A DNA stretch of 64,000 bases, taken from NCBI GenBank assembly GCA_963752745.1, contig CAVWAK010000006.1:1-64000 (forward strand). The letters are read 5' to 3'. Below the pieces are notes generated by a model that ran no database searches, was not told the DNA's origin, and worked only from the letters and a program-made list of their open reading frames with translations. The DNA comes from Thiogranum sp963752745. Its GTDB lineage: Bacteria; Pseudomonadota; Gammaproteobacteria; DSM-19610. The stretch's first letter is position 1. Each line of letters starts with the position of its first letter. Made by a program: the position numbers and the translations under genes. Below are positions 34,740 to 44,469 of the stretch, one piece after another.

Positions 34740-35851
34740 AATATAAACTACTGGCAAGCTCGGGCGCGGCGCGGCGCGGCCGCTTGAGCTTCGAGCGTGG
34801 TGAAGTGGAAACGCCGGCCTTCATGCCGGTTGGCACCTACGGTACGGTCAAGGGAATGCGGCCGGAAGAGGTTGCAGACACTGGAGCGCAGATCCTGCTG
34901 GGTAACACCTTCCATCTCATGCTGCGCCCGGGGACTGAAATCATTCGTCGTCACGGTGACCTGCACAACTTCATGAACTGGCAAGGGCCGATTCTGACAG
35001 ATTCCGGTGGCTTTCAGGTTTTCAGCCTCGGTAATTTGCGCAAGATCACCGAAGCTGGCGTGCACTTCCGGTCGCCGGTCAATGGTGACAAGGTGTTCCT
35101 GGGGCCAGAGGAGTCCATGGCAGTGCAGCACGAACTGGGTGCGGATATCGTCATGATTTTCGACGAATGTACGCCGTACCCGGCTGATCGTGATCAGGCG
35201 GCGGCGTCAATGCAGTTATCGCTGCGCTGGGCCCGGCGCAGTCGCGACGCGCATGCCGATTCCCCGGCTGCGCTGTTTGGTATTGTCCAGGGTGGCATGT
35301 ACCCGGACCTGCGGCAGGAATCGCTGGACGGGCTGACAGAAATCGGATTTGACGGCTACGCCATAGGCGGACTGTCGGTCGGTGAGCCTCACGAGGAGCG
35401 CATCCAGGTGCTCGATGCGCTCAGGCCGCTGATGCCGGTTGACCGGCCGCGTTACCTGATGGGCGTGGGTACGCCGGAGGATATCGTCGAGGCTGTGGCG
35501 CTGGGTATCGATATGTTCGATTGTGTTTTGCCGACACGCAATGCCAGAAATGGGCATATTTTCACTTCTGCAGGCGTGTTACGTCTGAGAAACGCTCGTT
35601 TTCGCGATGATACCGCTCCGCTTGACCCGGAATGTGACTGCTATACCTGCAAGCACTACAGTCGCGCTTACCTGTACCACCTCGACAAGTGCAACGAGAT
35701 TCTGGGGGCGCACCTGAATACGGTGCATAATCTGCGCTATTACCAGCGCCTCATGGCGGACATGCGGGCGGCTATCGAGGCTAATCGATTTGGCGATTTT
35801 ATGGCGAGTTTTATGACAAAAAGACACCATTCGCCGCCAGCTATGCCATAA
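34736..35851 (+). CDS. tgt: tRNA-guanine transglycosylase
   Basis: A 371-residue Tgt. Substrate and catalytic blocks are visible: GNTFHLMLRPG, LTDSGGFQVFSLG with the catalytic region, IGGLSVGEPHEE and MFDCVLPTRNARNG with the nucleophile Asp. The zinc site CDCYTCKHYSRAYLYHL is followed by a histidine at TVHNL. It exchanges guanine 34 for preQ1 in tRNAs with GUN anticodons. It overlaps queA and lies 71 bases before yajC, the common gene order. Confidence 0.98.
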   Translation: MKYKLLASSGAARRGRLSFERGEVETPAFMPVGTYGTVKGMRPEEVADTGAQILLGNTFHLMLRPGTEIIRRHGDLHNFMNWQGPILTDSGGFQVFSLGNLRKITEAGVHFRSPVNGDKVFLGPEESMAVQHELGADIVMIFDECTPYPADRDQAAASMQLSLRWARRSRDAHADSPAALFGIVQGGMYPDLRQESLDGLTEIGFDGYAIGGLSVGEPHEERIQVLDALRPLMPVDRPRYLMGVGTPEDIVEAVALGIDMFDCVLPTRNARNGHIFTSAGVLRLRNARFRDDTAPLDPECDCYTCKHYSRAYLYHLDKCNEILGAHLNTVHNLRYYQRLMADMRAAIEANRFGDFMASFMTKRHHSPPAMP

Positions 35852-35922
35852 TAGCGCGCTTTAGTATTTGCCCGGCCACCCCGGGCGGTTGAGTTGAACA
35901 ACTAGAGCCAAGGACATCAATT

Positions 35923-36255
35923 ATGAGCTTTTTTATCAGCGACGCACTGGCAGCGGCCCCGGCGGCCGAGGCGCAATCCGATGCACTCATGCAGTTTTTG
36001 CCCCTGGTGCTGATTTTTGTGGTGTTCTATTTTCTGCTGATTCGTCCTCAGACAAAACGGGCCAAGGAACACAAGAAGATGGTAGCAGGCTTGTCCAAAG
36101 GCGATGAAGTGGTAACCAACGGCGGCTTGCTCGGCCGGATCACCGAAGTCGGTGAAAACTTTGTGCAAGTCAAAGTAGCTGAAAATGTCGAAGTCAAGGT
36201 GCAGCGGCAGGCGGTGGCCAACCTGATGCCCAAGGGCACCTCCAAAGAACTGTAA
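35923..36255 (+). CDS. yajC: Sec translocon accessory subunit YajC
   Basis: A 110-residue protein with one N-terminal membrane helix (LMQFLPLVLIFVVFYFLLIRPQ) followed by the conserved QTKRAKEHKKMVAGLSKGDEV and a small cytoplasmic beta domain (VVTNGGLLGRI). YajC binds SecDF and the SecYEG channel. It sits between tgt and secD as in most Gammaproteobacteria. Confidence 0.97.
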   Translation: MSFFISDALAAAPAAEAQSDALMQFLPLVLIFVVFYFLLIRPQTKRAKEHKKMVAGLSKGDEVVTNGGLLGRITEVGENFVQVKVAENVEVKVQRQAVANLMPKGTSKEL

Positions 36256-36284
36256 TCATCTAAAGCGAAAGTAAAGAATTACTC

Positions 36285-38141
36285 ATGAATCAGTATCCCG
36301 CCTGGAAATATCTATTACTCATCGTGCTACTCACTGTGGGTATCGTGTATGCATTGCCCAATCTGTATGGCGAAGACCCGGCGGTACAGGTTTCTTCCGG
36401 CCGCAACGCAGTGTTGGGAGAAACACTGGTCGGATTGGTTGAAACACGGCTGGCCGACAGTGGCTTGCAGTCAAAGTCGGTAGAGAAGTCCGAAAAGGAC
36501 CGGCTATTGATTCGTTTTGGAAACACTGAAGACCAGCTCGCCGCTGCAGACGTCATCAAGGATGTTCTCGGCAGTGACTATATCGTTGCACTAAACCTCG
36601 CGCCATCAACGCCGGCCTGGCTACAGGGTATCAATGCCTTGCCTATGTATCTCGGTCTGGATCTGCGTGGCGGTGTGCACTTCCTTATGGAAGTGGATAT
36701 GGTTGCGGCTGTCGACAAGGCGCTTGAGCGCTATTCGTCGGATCTGCGCACCGTGTTGCGCAAGGAAAAGGTGCGTTATGTCAGTATTCGCGTCAGGGAT
36801 GATCAGCTTGTAGTGAAGTTCCGTAACGCAGAAGACCGGGCACAGGGTACAGAGATTATCCATAATGAGTATCGTGACCTGCAGCTCAGTGAAATCGATG
36901 AAGACAACAGCTACCCGCTGGGGATTACGCTAAGCGACAACGAAGTTCGGGAAATACGCAAGCTGGCACTGCAGCAGAATATTACCACGCTGCGTAATCG
37001 TGTGAATGAGCTGGGTGTCGCTGAACCTATTATCCAGCAGCAGGGTGATAGCCGGGTGGTTGTGCAATTGCCTGGTGTGCAGGATACCGCTGCGGCCAAG
37101 CGCATCCTGGGTGCTACAGCAACGCTCGAATATCGCGCTGTAGATATCACGAATGATGTCGAAGCAGCACGCAACGGCAAGGTGCCGGCGGGTTCCAAGC
37201 TGTATAAACACCGCGATGGAACCCATTATCTGCTGAAGACGCGTGTTATCGCGACCGGTGACCAGATTGTCAATGCACGTTCCGGTTTTGATAATGAAAC
37301 CGGTGGTGCGCAAGTGTCGGTCACACTGGACGGCAAGGGCGGGCGCAAGATGCTCGATTTCACCAAGGAGAGTGTCGGCAAGCCGATGGCGGTGGTGTTT
37401 ATCGAGAACAAGACGACTACGCGTACAGTTGATGGTGAACAGGTAATAACGAACCGCAAGGTCGAGGAAATTATCAGTGTCGCCACCATTCGCGGCGTGT
37501 TTGGCAAGCAGTTCCAGACCACTGGTCTGGACAGTCCCCAGGAAGCTCACGAACTGGCACTGCTGCTGCGCTCCGGCGCCCTGGCAGCACCAATTCGTAT
37601 TATCGAGGAACGCACCGTTGGCCCAAGCCTCGGTGCCGAGAATATTGAGCAGGGTTTCCAGTCAGTCGTCATAGGTTTCTCTCTGGTACTGGTGTTCATG
37701 GCGCTCTACTACAAGACTTTTGGTTTGATTGCCGACCTTGCCCTGGCATTGAACCTGGTGCTGGTGGTTGCCCTGCTGTCGATGTTACAGGCCACCCTGA
37801 CCATGCCGGGTATCGCCGGTATCGTGTTGACCGTCGGTATGGCCGTTGACGCTAACGTACTCATCTTCGAGCGTATCCGGGAAGAACTGCGCAATGGTAA
37901 TACGCCACAGGCCAGTATCCATGCGGGTTATGCAAAGGCTTTTTCAACCATTGCTGATGCCAACGTCACTACCCTGATTGCAGCCATCGTATTGTTCAGC
38001 TTTGGTACCGGCCCCATAAAGGGCTTTGCGGTTACCCTGTCGCTCGGCATTATTACTTCCATGTTCACCGCCATTGTTGGTACACGTGCGGTGATTAACC
38101 TGCTATATGGTGGACGCCGCTTGCAGCGTCTGCCGGTGTAA
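36285..38141 (+). CDS. secD: Protein translocase subunit SecD
   Basis: A 618-residue SecD. It has an N-terminal helix (YLLLIVLLTVGIVYALPNLYG), a large periplasmic domain with the P1 signature (YLGLDLRGGVHFLMEVD), and five further helices containing the D5-like segment GIAGIVLTVGMAVDANVLIFERIREE with the proton-path Asp. SecDF uses the proton gradient to pull exported proteins on the periplasmic side. It is 29 bases after yajC and 12 bases before secF. Confidence 0.98.
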   Translation: MNQYPAWKYLLLIVLLTVGIVYALPNLYGEDPAVQVSSGRNAVLGETLVGLVETRLADSGLQSKSVEKSEKDRLLIRFGNTEDQLAAADVIKDVLGSDYIVALNLAPSTPAWLQGINALPMYLGLDLRGGVHFLMEVDMVAAVDKALERYSSDLRTVLRKEKVRYVSIRVRDDQLVVKFRNAEDRAQGTEIIHNEYRDLQLSEIDEDNSYPLGITLSDNEVREIRKLALQQNITTLRNRVNELGVAEPIIQQQGDSRVVVQLPGVQDTAAAKRILGATATLEYRAVDITNDVEAARNGKVPAGSKLYKHRDGTHYLLKTRVIATGDQIVNARSGFDNETGGAQVSVTLDGKGGRKMLDFTKESVGKPMAVVFIENKTTTRTVDGEQVITNRKVEEIISVATIRGVFGKQFQTTGLDSPQEAHELALLLRSGALAAPIRIIEERTVGPSLGAENIEQGFQSVVIGFSLVLVFMALYYKTFGLIADLALALNLVLVVALLSMLQATLTMPGIAGIVLTVGMAVDANVLIFERIREELRNGNTPQASIHAGYAKAFSTIADANVTTLIAAIVLFSFGTGPIKGFAVTLSLGIITSMFTAIVGTRAVINLLYGGRRLQRLPV

Positions 38142-38153
38142 GAGGCGCTACGT

Positions 38154-39095
38154 ATGCAGATACTTGGCCACAAAACGAAGATCGACTTCATGGGCAAGCG
38201 CAAGCTGGCTATGGTGTTCTCGATCCTGTTAATACTTCTGTCCATTGGTTCTCTGGCTACCCGGGGGCTGAGTTTCGGTATCGACTTTACCGGGGGTACG
38301 CTGATTGAAGTGGCTTACCCGGACTCGGCTGAGCTGGGTGGGATACGTGATCTGCTGGACGAGGCGGGTTACGACGATGCCCAGGTGCAGCATTTCGGGA
38401 CGTCTCGCGATGTATTGATTCGTATTGCACCGCGCGCCAACAGGGCCAGTGCCGAACTCAGTGAAGAAGTGCTGACTGCGCTGCAAAATGCAGATACTGC
38501 GGTGGAGATGCGACGCGTCGAGTTTGTCGGTCCGCAGGTCGGTGAGGAGCTGACAGAGCAGGGCGGCCTGGCGGTGTTGTATGCGTTGCTGGGTATTCTT
38601 ATATACATTACGTTGCGGTTTGAATATCGTTTTTCCTTTGGTGCAGTTGCTGCCCTTGTTCATGATGTGATAATCACGCTGGGTGTGTTTTCACTGGTCC
38701 AGGTAGAGTTTGATCTGACGGTGCTGGCCGCTATTCTGGCTGTGATTGGCTACTCGCTGAACGATACCATTGTGGTATTTGATCGCATCCGCGAAAATTT
38801 TCGCAAAATGCGCAAGGGTACACCGACCGATGTCATGAATGTGTCTATCAACCAGACGCTGGCACGTACCATGATGACCTCCCTGACCACCTTGCTGGTA
38901 TTACTGGCATTGTTCTTCCTGGGTGGTGAAATTATTCATTCTTTTGCGTTGGCGTTGATTGTTGGCGTGTTCGTTGGTACCTATTCGTCAATTTTCGTCG
39001 CCGGTGCGTCTACCCTGGCGCTGGGTGTGAGCAAGGCGGATCTGATGCCTGTTGAGAAAGACGACGGCAATAGTGAAGCAGAGGAAACGCCCTGA
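38154..39095 (+). CDS. secF: Protein translocase subunit SecF
   Basis: A 313-residue SecF. The first helix is followed by the SecD/F motif FGIDFTGGTLIEV, and then helices 2-6 with VIGYSLNDTIVVFDRIREN, matching the conserved Asp-containing segment. The C-terminal tail is acidic. It forms a complex with SecD and YajC, which are encoded immediately upstream. Confidence 0.98.
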   Translation: MQILGHKTKIDFMGKRKLAMVFSILLILLSIGSLATRGLSFGIDFTGGTLIEVAYPDSAELGGIRDLLDEAGYDDAQVQHFGTSRDVLIRIAPRANRASAELSEEVLTALQNADTAVEMRRVEFVGPQVGEELTEQGGLAVLYALLGILIYITLRFEYRFSFGAVAALVHDVIITLGVFSLVQVEFDLTVLAAILAVIGYSLNDTIVVFDRIRENFRKMRKGTPTDVMNVSINQTLARTMMTSLTTLLVLLALFFLGGEIIHSFALALIVGVFVGTYSSIFVAGASTLALGVSKADLMPVEKDDGNSEAEETP

Positions 39096-39230
39096 CGCAA
39101 AGTTTTACCTGCCCGCGTACGCGGTTGATGGTAAACCGTCTGGCTTCACAGGAGACCGTACTTGACCGGGACGAGTGAACTGCTGATTGACGGTATAAGC
39201 GAGGCCTTCCCATTCTAGCGAGATACGGAC

Positions 39231-40688
39231 ATGGCTGAGCTCAGCTGGCTGGCTATCGTCTTTCTGGTGTTGCACTGGAGCGCAGTCGTTGCGTTTTCGG
39301 TGCGGGTTATTATGCGCCGCCGTCCGGTAGGCGTACTGCTGGCATGGATAGCAATGATCCTCAGTGTGCCAGTTCTGGGAATTCTGTTGTACCTGTTCAT
39401 CGGTGAAAACCGTATCAGTCGTACCTACCTGAGGCGCGGGCTGGCGATACGGGAGCAATACGAAGAATGGCGATCCTCTCTGTGCGAGGAAGCGCAGATT
39501 GACTGGTCAGTCATTAATGCCGAGGCGCTACCCATACAACGTCAGTCCCAGTCAATGCTCGGATTCCCTGCCATGGGAGGGAACCGACTCGTGCTATTGA
39601 CGCATTATGAACCCATATTCAAGGCCATCATCGATGACATAGGCAACAGCCGCAGCAGTTGCCATCTTGAGTTTTATATATGGAACGCGGGCGGTTTGGC
39701 CGACCGCCTTGAGGCTGCGTTGATTGAGGCAGCCGGGCGAGGTGTTGCCTGCAGGCTGTTGCTGGATGCCGTCGGCAGCAAGCCATTCCTGCGCAGTAGT
39801 TCAATCAAGACACTAAAAGCTGCCGGTGTCGAGATAGGTGTTGTGCTGCCAACCGGGGTGTTCAGTGCCCTGTTTTCGCGCGCAGATTTACGCAACCATC
39901 GCAAGGCCGTTGTGATCGACGGTGAAATTGGTTACACCGGCAGTCAGAATCTGGTCGATCCCAGATATTTCAAGCAGGGGTCCGGTGTCGGTCAATGGGT
40001 TGATGCCATGATTCGGCTTGAAGGACCGGTTGTTGAGGCGCTGGCGGGGACGTTTATCCAGGATTGGGAAATTGCCACTGGCACCGGTTACCGGTATTTC
40101 AGGGAGAGCCGGGATCTGGAATGTTTTGAGCGCCGCGGTGAGGCGGTTGTGCAGCTGGTCCCCTCCGGCCCACAGCCACGGCCACTGGCTATTCTGCAAC
40201 TGGTGCTAAGCACAATTTATGCAGCGCGACGCGAGTTAATTCTCACCACACCTTACTTTGTGCCGGACGAATCAGTGCTCACGGCGTTGATGTCGGCGGC
40301 TCACAGTGGTGTCGAGGTAACACTGATTTTGCCGGAAAAGAATGATTCGGTGCTGGCGGACTACGCGAGTCGGGCCGTGTTCGACGACCTGCTCGCGGCC
40401 GGTGTCAGGATAGCCGGTTTCCGGGGCGGTTTGCTGCACACTAAATCGATTACGGTAGATGGCGAATTCAGCCTGTTTGGTTCGGTTAATCTGGATATGA
40501 GAAGCCTGTGGCTGAATTTCGAGTTGTCACTGTTTGTTTACGATGCCGCCATGACGGCCGAGATACGGGCATTGCAACTTGAGTATTTACGCAGCTCGGT
40601 CATGGTCGACGCCAATACGCGCGTTAATCTCTCTATGTCGCGCCGATTTCTGGAAAATGCTGCTCATCTTGTGGCGCCGTTGTTGTGA
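39231..40688 (+). CDS. cls: Cardiolipin synthase
   Basis: A 485-residue phospholipase-D-family protein. Two N-terminal membrane helices (about 5-20 and 32-55) precede two HKD catalytic motifs, HRKAVVID (with GYTGSQN after it) and HTKSITVD (with GSVNLD after it). This is the ClsA layout; the enzyme condenses phosphatidylglycerol into cardiolipin in the inner membrane. It is separated from secF by 135 bases and converges on the AI-2E-type gene. Confidence 0.94.
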   Translation: MAELSWLAIVFLVLHWSAVVAFSVRVIMRRRPVGVLLAWIAMILSVPVLGILLYLFIGENRISRTYLRRGLAIREQYEEWRSSLCEEAQIDWSVINAEALPIQRQSQSMLGFPAMGGNRLVLLTHYEPIFKAIIDDIGNSRSSCHLEFYIWNAGGLADRLEAALIEAAGRGVACRLLLDAVGSKPFLRSSSIKTLKAAGVEIGVVLPTGVFSALFSRADLRNHRKAVVIDGEIGYTGSQNLVDPRYFKQGSGVGQWVDAMIRLEGPVVEALAGTFIQDWEIATGTGYRYFRESRDLECFERRGEAVVQLVPSGPQPRPLAILQLVLSTIYAARRELILTTPYFVPDESVLTALMSAAHSGVEVTLILPEKNDSVLADYASRAVFDDLLAAGVRIAGFRGGLLHTKSITVDGEFSLFGSVNLDMRSLWLNFELSLFVYDAAMTAEIRALQLEYLRSSVMVDANTRVNLSMSRRFLENAAHLVAPLL

Positions 40689-40697
40689 CTGCCAGGA

Positions 40698-41804
40698 TTA
40701 CTGTTTGGGAGCAGGTGCTTCAGTTTCTGCGTCCTCTCCCTGTTCAAGCCATGATTTAAACAATGTGTAGGCCACCGCCAGCACCACGGCGCCAACGAAC
40801 AGTCCGATAATGCCTGACAGCAACATGCCACCGATGGCGCCCAGCAGGATCACCAGTGTGGGTATATCCATACCCCGCCCGAGCAGTAGCGGTTTGAGGA
40901 AGGAGTCGCTCATGCTTACCAGAAGGCTCCAGATCATGAAAATGACCGCCGGTACGGTTGCTGTTGTAGTAAAAACGTAAGCGATGATTGGCCCCAGAAC
41001 CAGCAGGGGTGGCAATTGTATAATCGCCAATAGCAGTACCAGCAGTGCCCACAGTCCCGCATAGGGAACACCGGCAAGTATCAGTCCGATCGCGGCGAGT
41101 ACTGCCTGAATCAGTGCAACACCCAGTACGCCCTGTGCGACGCTACGAATGGTCGCCCCGGCAAGTTCGGCGACTTCTTTCCCATTCTGTGGTCCCATCA
41201 ATCTGGCAGCGATGAGTTCAACTGTGCGACTGCTGCCTCGCGCGTATATCAGCAGGACGCCGGCGATAACGATGGATATGAAAAACTGTATCAAGGTTCC
41301 GCCGGCGCCTGCTGCTGACGACAACAGCCAGGCCCCGGCGGTCTTGAGCTGGGGTTTGAATTTTTCCAGTAGTGCGCCGAGATTGGTTGAGGCCAGGTTC
41401 CAGGTGCTATGCGATTGTTCGCCTATAAGAGGCCAATCCTTAACGCTTTCAGAAGGGGGCGGTATCGACAAAGTCCCCTTTTCGAGATTGTTTGACAGGA
41501 ATTCGGTATTTTTGATGAGCGAGTCAGACAACATCGCTGCTGGTGTGATCAGTAGTGCCAGTGCAAACAGGGTTAACAGCGTCGCAGCCAGTTTTTCCCG
41601 TTCACCGAGCAGTTTCTGCAGTTTCCAGAAAACCGGATAGATTGCCACAGCAATTATGGCGCCCCAGAGCACCGGCAGGATAAACGGCTTGACGATGTTA
41701 TAGGTCCAGAGCAGCAGCAACGCCACCAGACCGATGTGAATGGCTGCCTCAAGGGTTCTTGTCTGGAATTGCTGGTCTTCAGATGGCGGGGGTGATGTGT
41801 TCAC
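40698..41804 (-). CDS. AI-2E transporter (PerM) family membrane protein 1
   Basis: A 368-residue membrane protein with seven to eight predicted helices (for example ALLLLWTYNIVKPFILPVLWG, LLVLLLAIIQLPPLLVLGP and the last LSGIIGLFVGAVVLAVAY). The family signature GRGMDIPTLVILLGAIGGM is near the C-terminus. Members of this group export AI-2 or exchange sodium and protons; substrate is not predictable. A second, more distant family member lies at 54917-55997. Confidence 0.85.
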   Translation of the reverse strand: MNTSPPPSEDQQFQTRTLEAAIHIGLVALLLLWTYNIVKPFILPVLWGAIIAVAIYPVFWKLQKLLGEREKLAATLLTLFALALLITPAAMLSDSLIKNTEFLSNNLEKGTLSIPPPSESVKDWPLIGEQSHSTWNLASTNLGALLEKFKPQLKTAGAWLLSSAAGAGGTLIQFFISIVIAGVLLIYARGSSRTVELIAARLMGPQNGKEVAELAGATIRSVAQGVLGVALIQAVLAAIGLILAGVPYAGLWALLVLLLAIIQLPPLLVLGPIIAYVFTTTATVPAVIFMIWSLLVSMSDSFLKPLLLGRGMDIPTLVILLGAIGGMLLSGIIGLFVGAVVLAVAYTLFKSWLEQGEDAETEAPAPKQ

Positions 41805-41895
41805 TAGCGCTCCCAGGGTTGATGAACATAGTTACACCTTTGCTGAAGTCTTCCAGTCTTGTCGAAACTATAACATGTGAGTTGCGGCCGAAAAG

Positions 41896-41928
41896 CAAAA
41901 AAAACGGCAGTCCAACGGACTGCCGTTT
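41896..41928 (-). terminator. Rho-independent terminator of the SCP2 gene
   Basis: AAACGGCAGTCC pairs perfectly with GGACTGCCGTTT around an AAC loop. On the + strand a run of eight A precedes the stem, which is a U tract when read on the minus strand. It lies about 30 bases after the stop of the SCP2-like gene. Confidence 0.85.
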
Positions 41929-41957
41929 GGTGTTCCTGTTCAGCCTTAAGCAGGGAT

Positions 41958-42350
41958 TTAGCTACCCATTGCTGCAAAGCTACGGATGAACGGACCAGCC
42001 ATGCGAGGATCCTTGATCATGGCGGTGTAGTCACCGACATTGAACTTGAGCTTGCGTGAGGTATAAGCCATACCCAGGCCCATCATGCCCGGCGGTTTGG
42101 TCATCCACTTGTTCCAATTATCTGCAGTAGCACGCAGATCCCAGTTGAGTTCCTGCCCGGCGTAATCGCCTGCTTCAATCACCTGGCCGTTTTCGACACG
42201 GATAAAGCCACGCGGTGCGTCTTCCCCGTCATATCCGTAACCGATGGTGGAGTTAAAGCCAATCTTGCTGAGTGCGCCAGCGAGATCGCCGTCAGCGTTC
42301 CAACGATCCTTGAAGCCGTTCATCCAATCAGAAGTAAAAAGGTCAGACAT
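41958..42350 (-). CDS. SCP2 sterol-carrier-like protein
   Basis: A 130-residue SCP2-domain protein. The pattern GFIRVENGQVIEAG, DLRATADNWNKW and LKFNVGDYTAMIKDPRMAGPFIRSF follows the SCP2 fold, which binds lipids or acyl-CoA-like ligands in a hydrophobic tunnel. It is cytosolic, has no signal peptide, and is a single-gene unit with its own terminator. The physiological ligand is unknown. Confidence 0.75.
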   Translation of the reverse strand: MSDLFTSDWMNGFKDRWNADGDLAGALSKIGFNSTIGYGYDGEDAPRGFIRVENGQVIEAGDYAGQELNWDLRATADNWNKWMTKPPGMMGLGMAYTSRKLKFNVGDYTAMIKDPRMAGPFIRSFAAMGS

Positions 42351-42645
42351 TCTGTGGTCTCCTCTTGTTTAGAATTTTAATGAAAAGAGCAGCAATACAA
42401 CAAAAAACAGTGTGATTGACGGCCCTGTAGTGAACCGGGGATCAAGCCGCTCCATTCAGTAACTTAATCTGACAACCCACTGACGGTAATAGTAGCACAT
42501 TCCATCAAAACACTTAGTAAACAACTGTATTTAGACGACGACAGCTAGCCACCCGTCTAGCCTGCGGTGGCGGGTCCAGATCTTGCAGCACAAGCCGCTA
42601 AGCCATTTGAATCATGGCTAAAAATGGAACGGAGCGCCTGCTGTA
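42351..42645. other. Divergent intergenic region between the SCP2-like gene and slyD
   Basis: The 295 bases hold the promoters of two divergent genes. No protein or RNA gene is apparent. An inverted repeat AGCCAT/ATGGCT (about 42601-42620) lies about 25 bases before slyD; it has no T tract on the + strand, so it is not a terminator. Confidence 0.3.
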
Positions 42646-43164
42646 ATGAATATGAGAACGGATAATTTACTGAAAGCCCTTGGTAATACCTGTGAAGTGG
42701 CGCGGGACCAGGTAGTTCAGCTGCGTTTTCGGGCTAAAGACGCCACCACCGGCGAGCTTCTGCAGTTTGGCGATGATCTGTTTTATCTGCATGGCGGCTA
42801 TGGGGGGGCATTCCCGAAGGTCGAAGAGGCTATCGCAGGCTGCCAGGTTGGGGATCGCGTCACAGTCAGTCTGGCGCCTGAAGAGGGCTACGGTGTATAC
42901 CAGCCGGAACTGGTGCTGACCCTGCCGACCGAAGAATTCCCTGATGCTTTGCCGGAGACGGGTGAGGCAGTTGACGGTCAGCTGCCAGATGGGCGCAGTA
43001 TGACCTTTACCGTGGCTGGCATCAGCCAGGGTCAGGTAATACTTGATGGAAACCATCCGTTTGCCGGAAAGCGACTGAATTTTGACTTCGAAGTCCTCGA
43101 TATTCGCGAATCCATTGAGGCCGAGCGCAGTGCCGGTTTTGCCTTTGACGGCATGTTCTGCTGA
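42646..43164 (+). CDS. slyD: FKBP-type peptidyl-prolyl isomerase, SlyD-like
   Basis: A 172-residue protein of the SlyD group. The FKBP core is interrupted by an IF (insert-in-flap) domain from about residue 70 to 130, and the hallmark DGNHPFAGKRLNFDFEVLDIR ends the FKBP part. Such proteins combine prolyl isomerase and holdase chaperone activity in the cytoplasm. The histidine-rich metal-binding tail of E. coli SlyD is missing, so a nickel role is not expected. Confidence 0.87.
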   Translation: MNMRTDNLLKALGNTCEVARDQVVQLRFRAKDATTGELLQFGDDLFYLHGGYGGAFPKVEEAIAGCQVGDRVTVSLAPEEGYGVYQPELVLTLPTEEFPDALPETGEAVDGQLPDGRSMTFTVAGISQGQVILDGNHPFAGKRLNFDFEVLDIRESIEAERSAGFAFDGMFC

Positions 43165-43261
43165 TACTTCTCAATGCTTGACGGGCATCAATGCCCATCC
43201 AGCACCCTGTAGTCTACCCTGTACTTGCTGACAGACGTGCAGCAAATTGTGGGGTTCCGTT

Positions 43262-44083
43262 ATGAAAAGACTGTTTCTGCTACTCGGACTTATCGCGCTG
43301 TTTACTCAGCCACTTCGTGCTGATGTTCTGGTGCTGGTTCATGGCTATATGTCGGACTCACGGACCTGGGAGGTTCATGGTGTGCTCCCGGTGTTGGCAG
43401 CCAATGGCTGGCAACCTGCTGGCGTGCTTACTGTTACACCCGATGGGCAGGTGCCGATCCCCGGGGCTGTCCAGGGCGAGCGACTTGTATACAGCGCAAA
43501 TCTGCTGGCTTCTGCGCCGTTTCTGGTACAGGCAAGACAGCTTGCGGCGCAGGTGGCAGCTGTACGAGCCCGGCATCCAGATGAACGCTTGATCCTTGCG
43601 GGTCATTCAGCCGGCGGAGTGGTTGCGCGCATGCTGGTTCTCAACGGCAATCCGTATCAGGTTGGTACCCTTATCAGCATTGCATCGCCGCATCTGGGGA
43701 CGTCGAGAGCTGCGGATGGACTTGATCTGGTCGATTTCAATCCCTTCTTCTGCCCGGGTCCCGGACTGGAGTTCATCAAGACGGCGTTGGTCGGGGATGA
43801 ATACGACTACCTGAAATACTCACGTGCCACACTGGTGGACCTGCTGCCCGCAGAGTCTGGCAATGTGCTGGCCTGGCTCAATCAGCAACCGCATGCAGAC
43901 ATTGACTACTACGCGGTAGTGCATGGTGCGCAGTATGGTGGTGATAACCTGGTGCCGGCTTATAGTCAGGATTTAAATAATGTCCCTGCGCTGCGCGGAC
44001 GTGCCAGACTTATTCCAACGCCTGCAGGCCATTCACTGAATCCTGCGGATGGTCAGTTGCTGGCTGATTTGCTTGCGGGCTAG
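43262..44083 (+). CDS. Exported alpha/beta hydrolase (lipase/PGAP1-like)
   Basis: 273 residues from the ATG at 43262, chosen because it begins a signal peptide (MKRLFLLLGLIALFTQPLRA). The mature protein starts with LVLVHGYMSDSRTW, the oxyanion-hole region. The nucleophile elbow is LAGHSAGGVVARML with catalytic Ser, and the C-terminal TPAGHSLNPADG supplies the His. An acyl-ester or lipid substrate is likely; the exact one is unknown. The 3' end is two bases from the convergent small Cys-rich gene. Confidence 0.82.
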   Translation: MKRLFLLLGLIALFTQPLRADVLVLVHGYMSDSRTWEVHGVLPVLAANGWQPAGVLTVTPDGQVPIPGAVQGERLVYSANLLASAPFLVQARQLAAQVAAVRARHPDERLILAGHSAGGVVARMLVLNGNPYQVGTLISIASPHLGTSRAADGLDLVDFNPFFCPGPGLEFIKTALVGDEYDYLKYSRATLVDLLPAESGNVLAWLNQQPHADIDYYAVVHGAQYGGDNLVPAYSQDLNNVPALRGRARLIPTPAGHSLNPADGQLLADLLAG

Positions 44084-44085
44084 AT

Positions 44086-44469
44086 TCAGCGCGCTTTGCG
44101 CACTTCGTCAAACGGATCGGGCTCTTCATCCGTAGGCAGGATCTGGTGACACAAATTGCTGTCGCTTTTCTGGCAACGATCTTCGTTGGCGCTGCGAATG
44201 GCGATGGAGGCCCACACAACGGCAATGCCCCACAGGCCAACACCGAGCAATATGGTGTTAAGGCTCGGCCCCATCAGGTTGGTTGGTCCACCAATCAAGC
44301 CGTAGATAATGGCGACAATACCGGTGATCCAGAAGACACCAATCGGTGCTGCACAACAACCGGCGCACCCATACTTGCAGACAGCAACAGGTGGGGTGAG
44401 GAGTGTAAGCAGCTTGCCTTTCAAATTCGATGCCTCGAAACTTCTTGAACTTGCTTTATCGTATAGCAT
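44086..44469 (-). CDS. Small membrane protein with CKYGCAGCC cysteine motif
   Basis: 127 residues from the ATG at 44469 (GGGAC just upstream; 44493 is also open). It has two membrane helices (about IGVFWITGIVAIIYGLIGG and ILLGVGLWGIAVVWASIAI). Just before the first helix lies a run of four cysteines in CKYGCAGCC. More cysteines follow the second helix. The cluster suggests a metal site or disulfides. I do not recognise a named function. Confidence 0.65.
   Translation of the reverse strand: MLYDKASSRSFEASNLKGKLLTLLTPPVAVCKYGCAGCCAAPIGVFWITGIVAIIYGLIGGPTNLMGPSLNTILLGVGLWGIAVVWASIAIRSANEDRCQKSDSNLCHQILPTDEEPDPFDEVRKAR

Noticed and set aside
39096..39230. Terminator after secF
   Set aside because: TTTACC and GGTAAA are inverted but about 20 bases apart with no T tract; not convincing.
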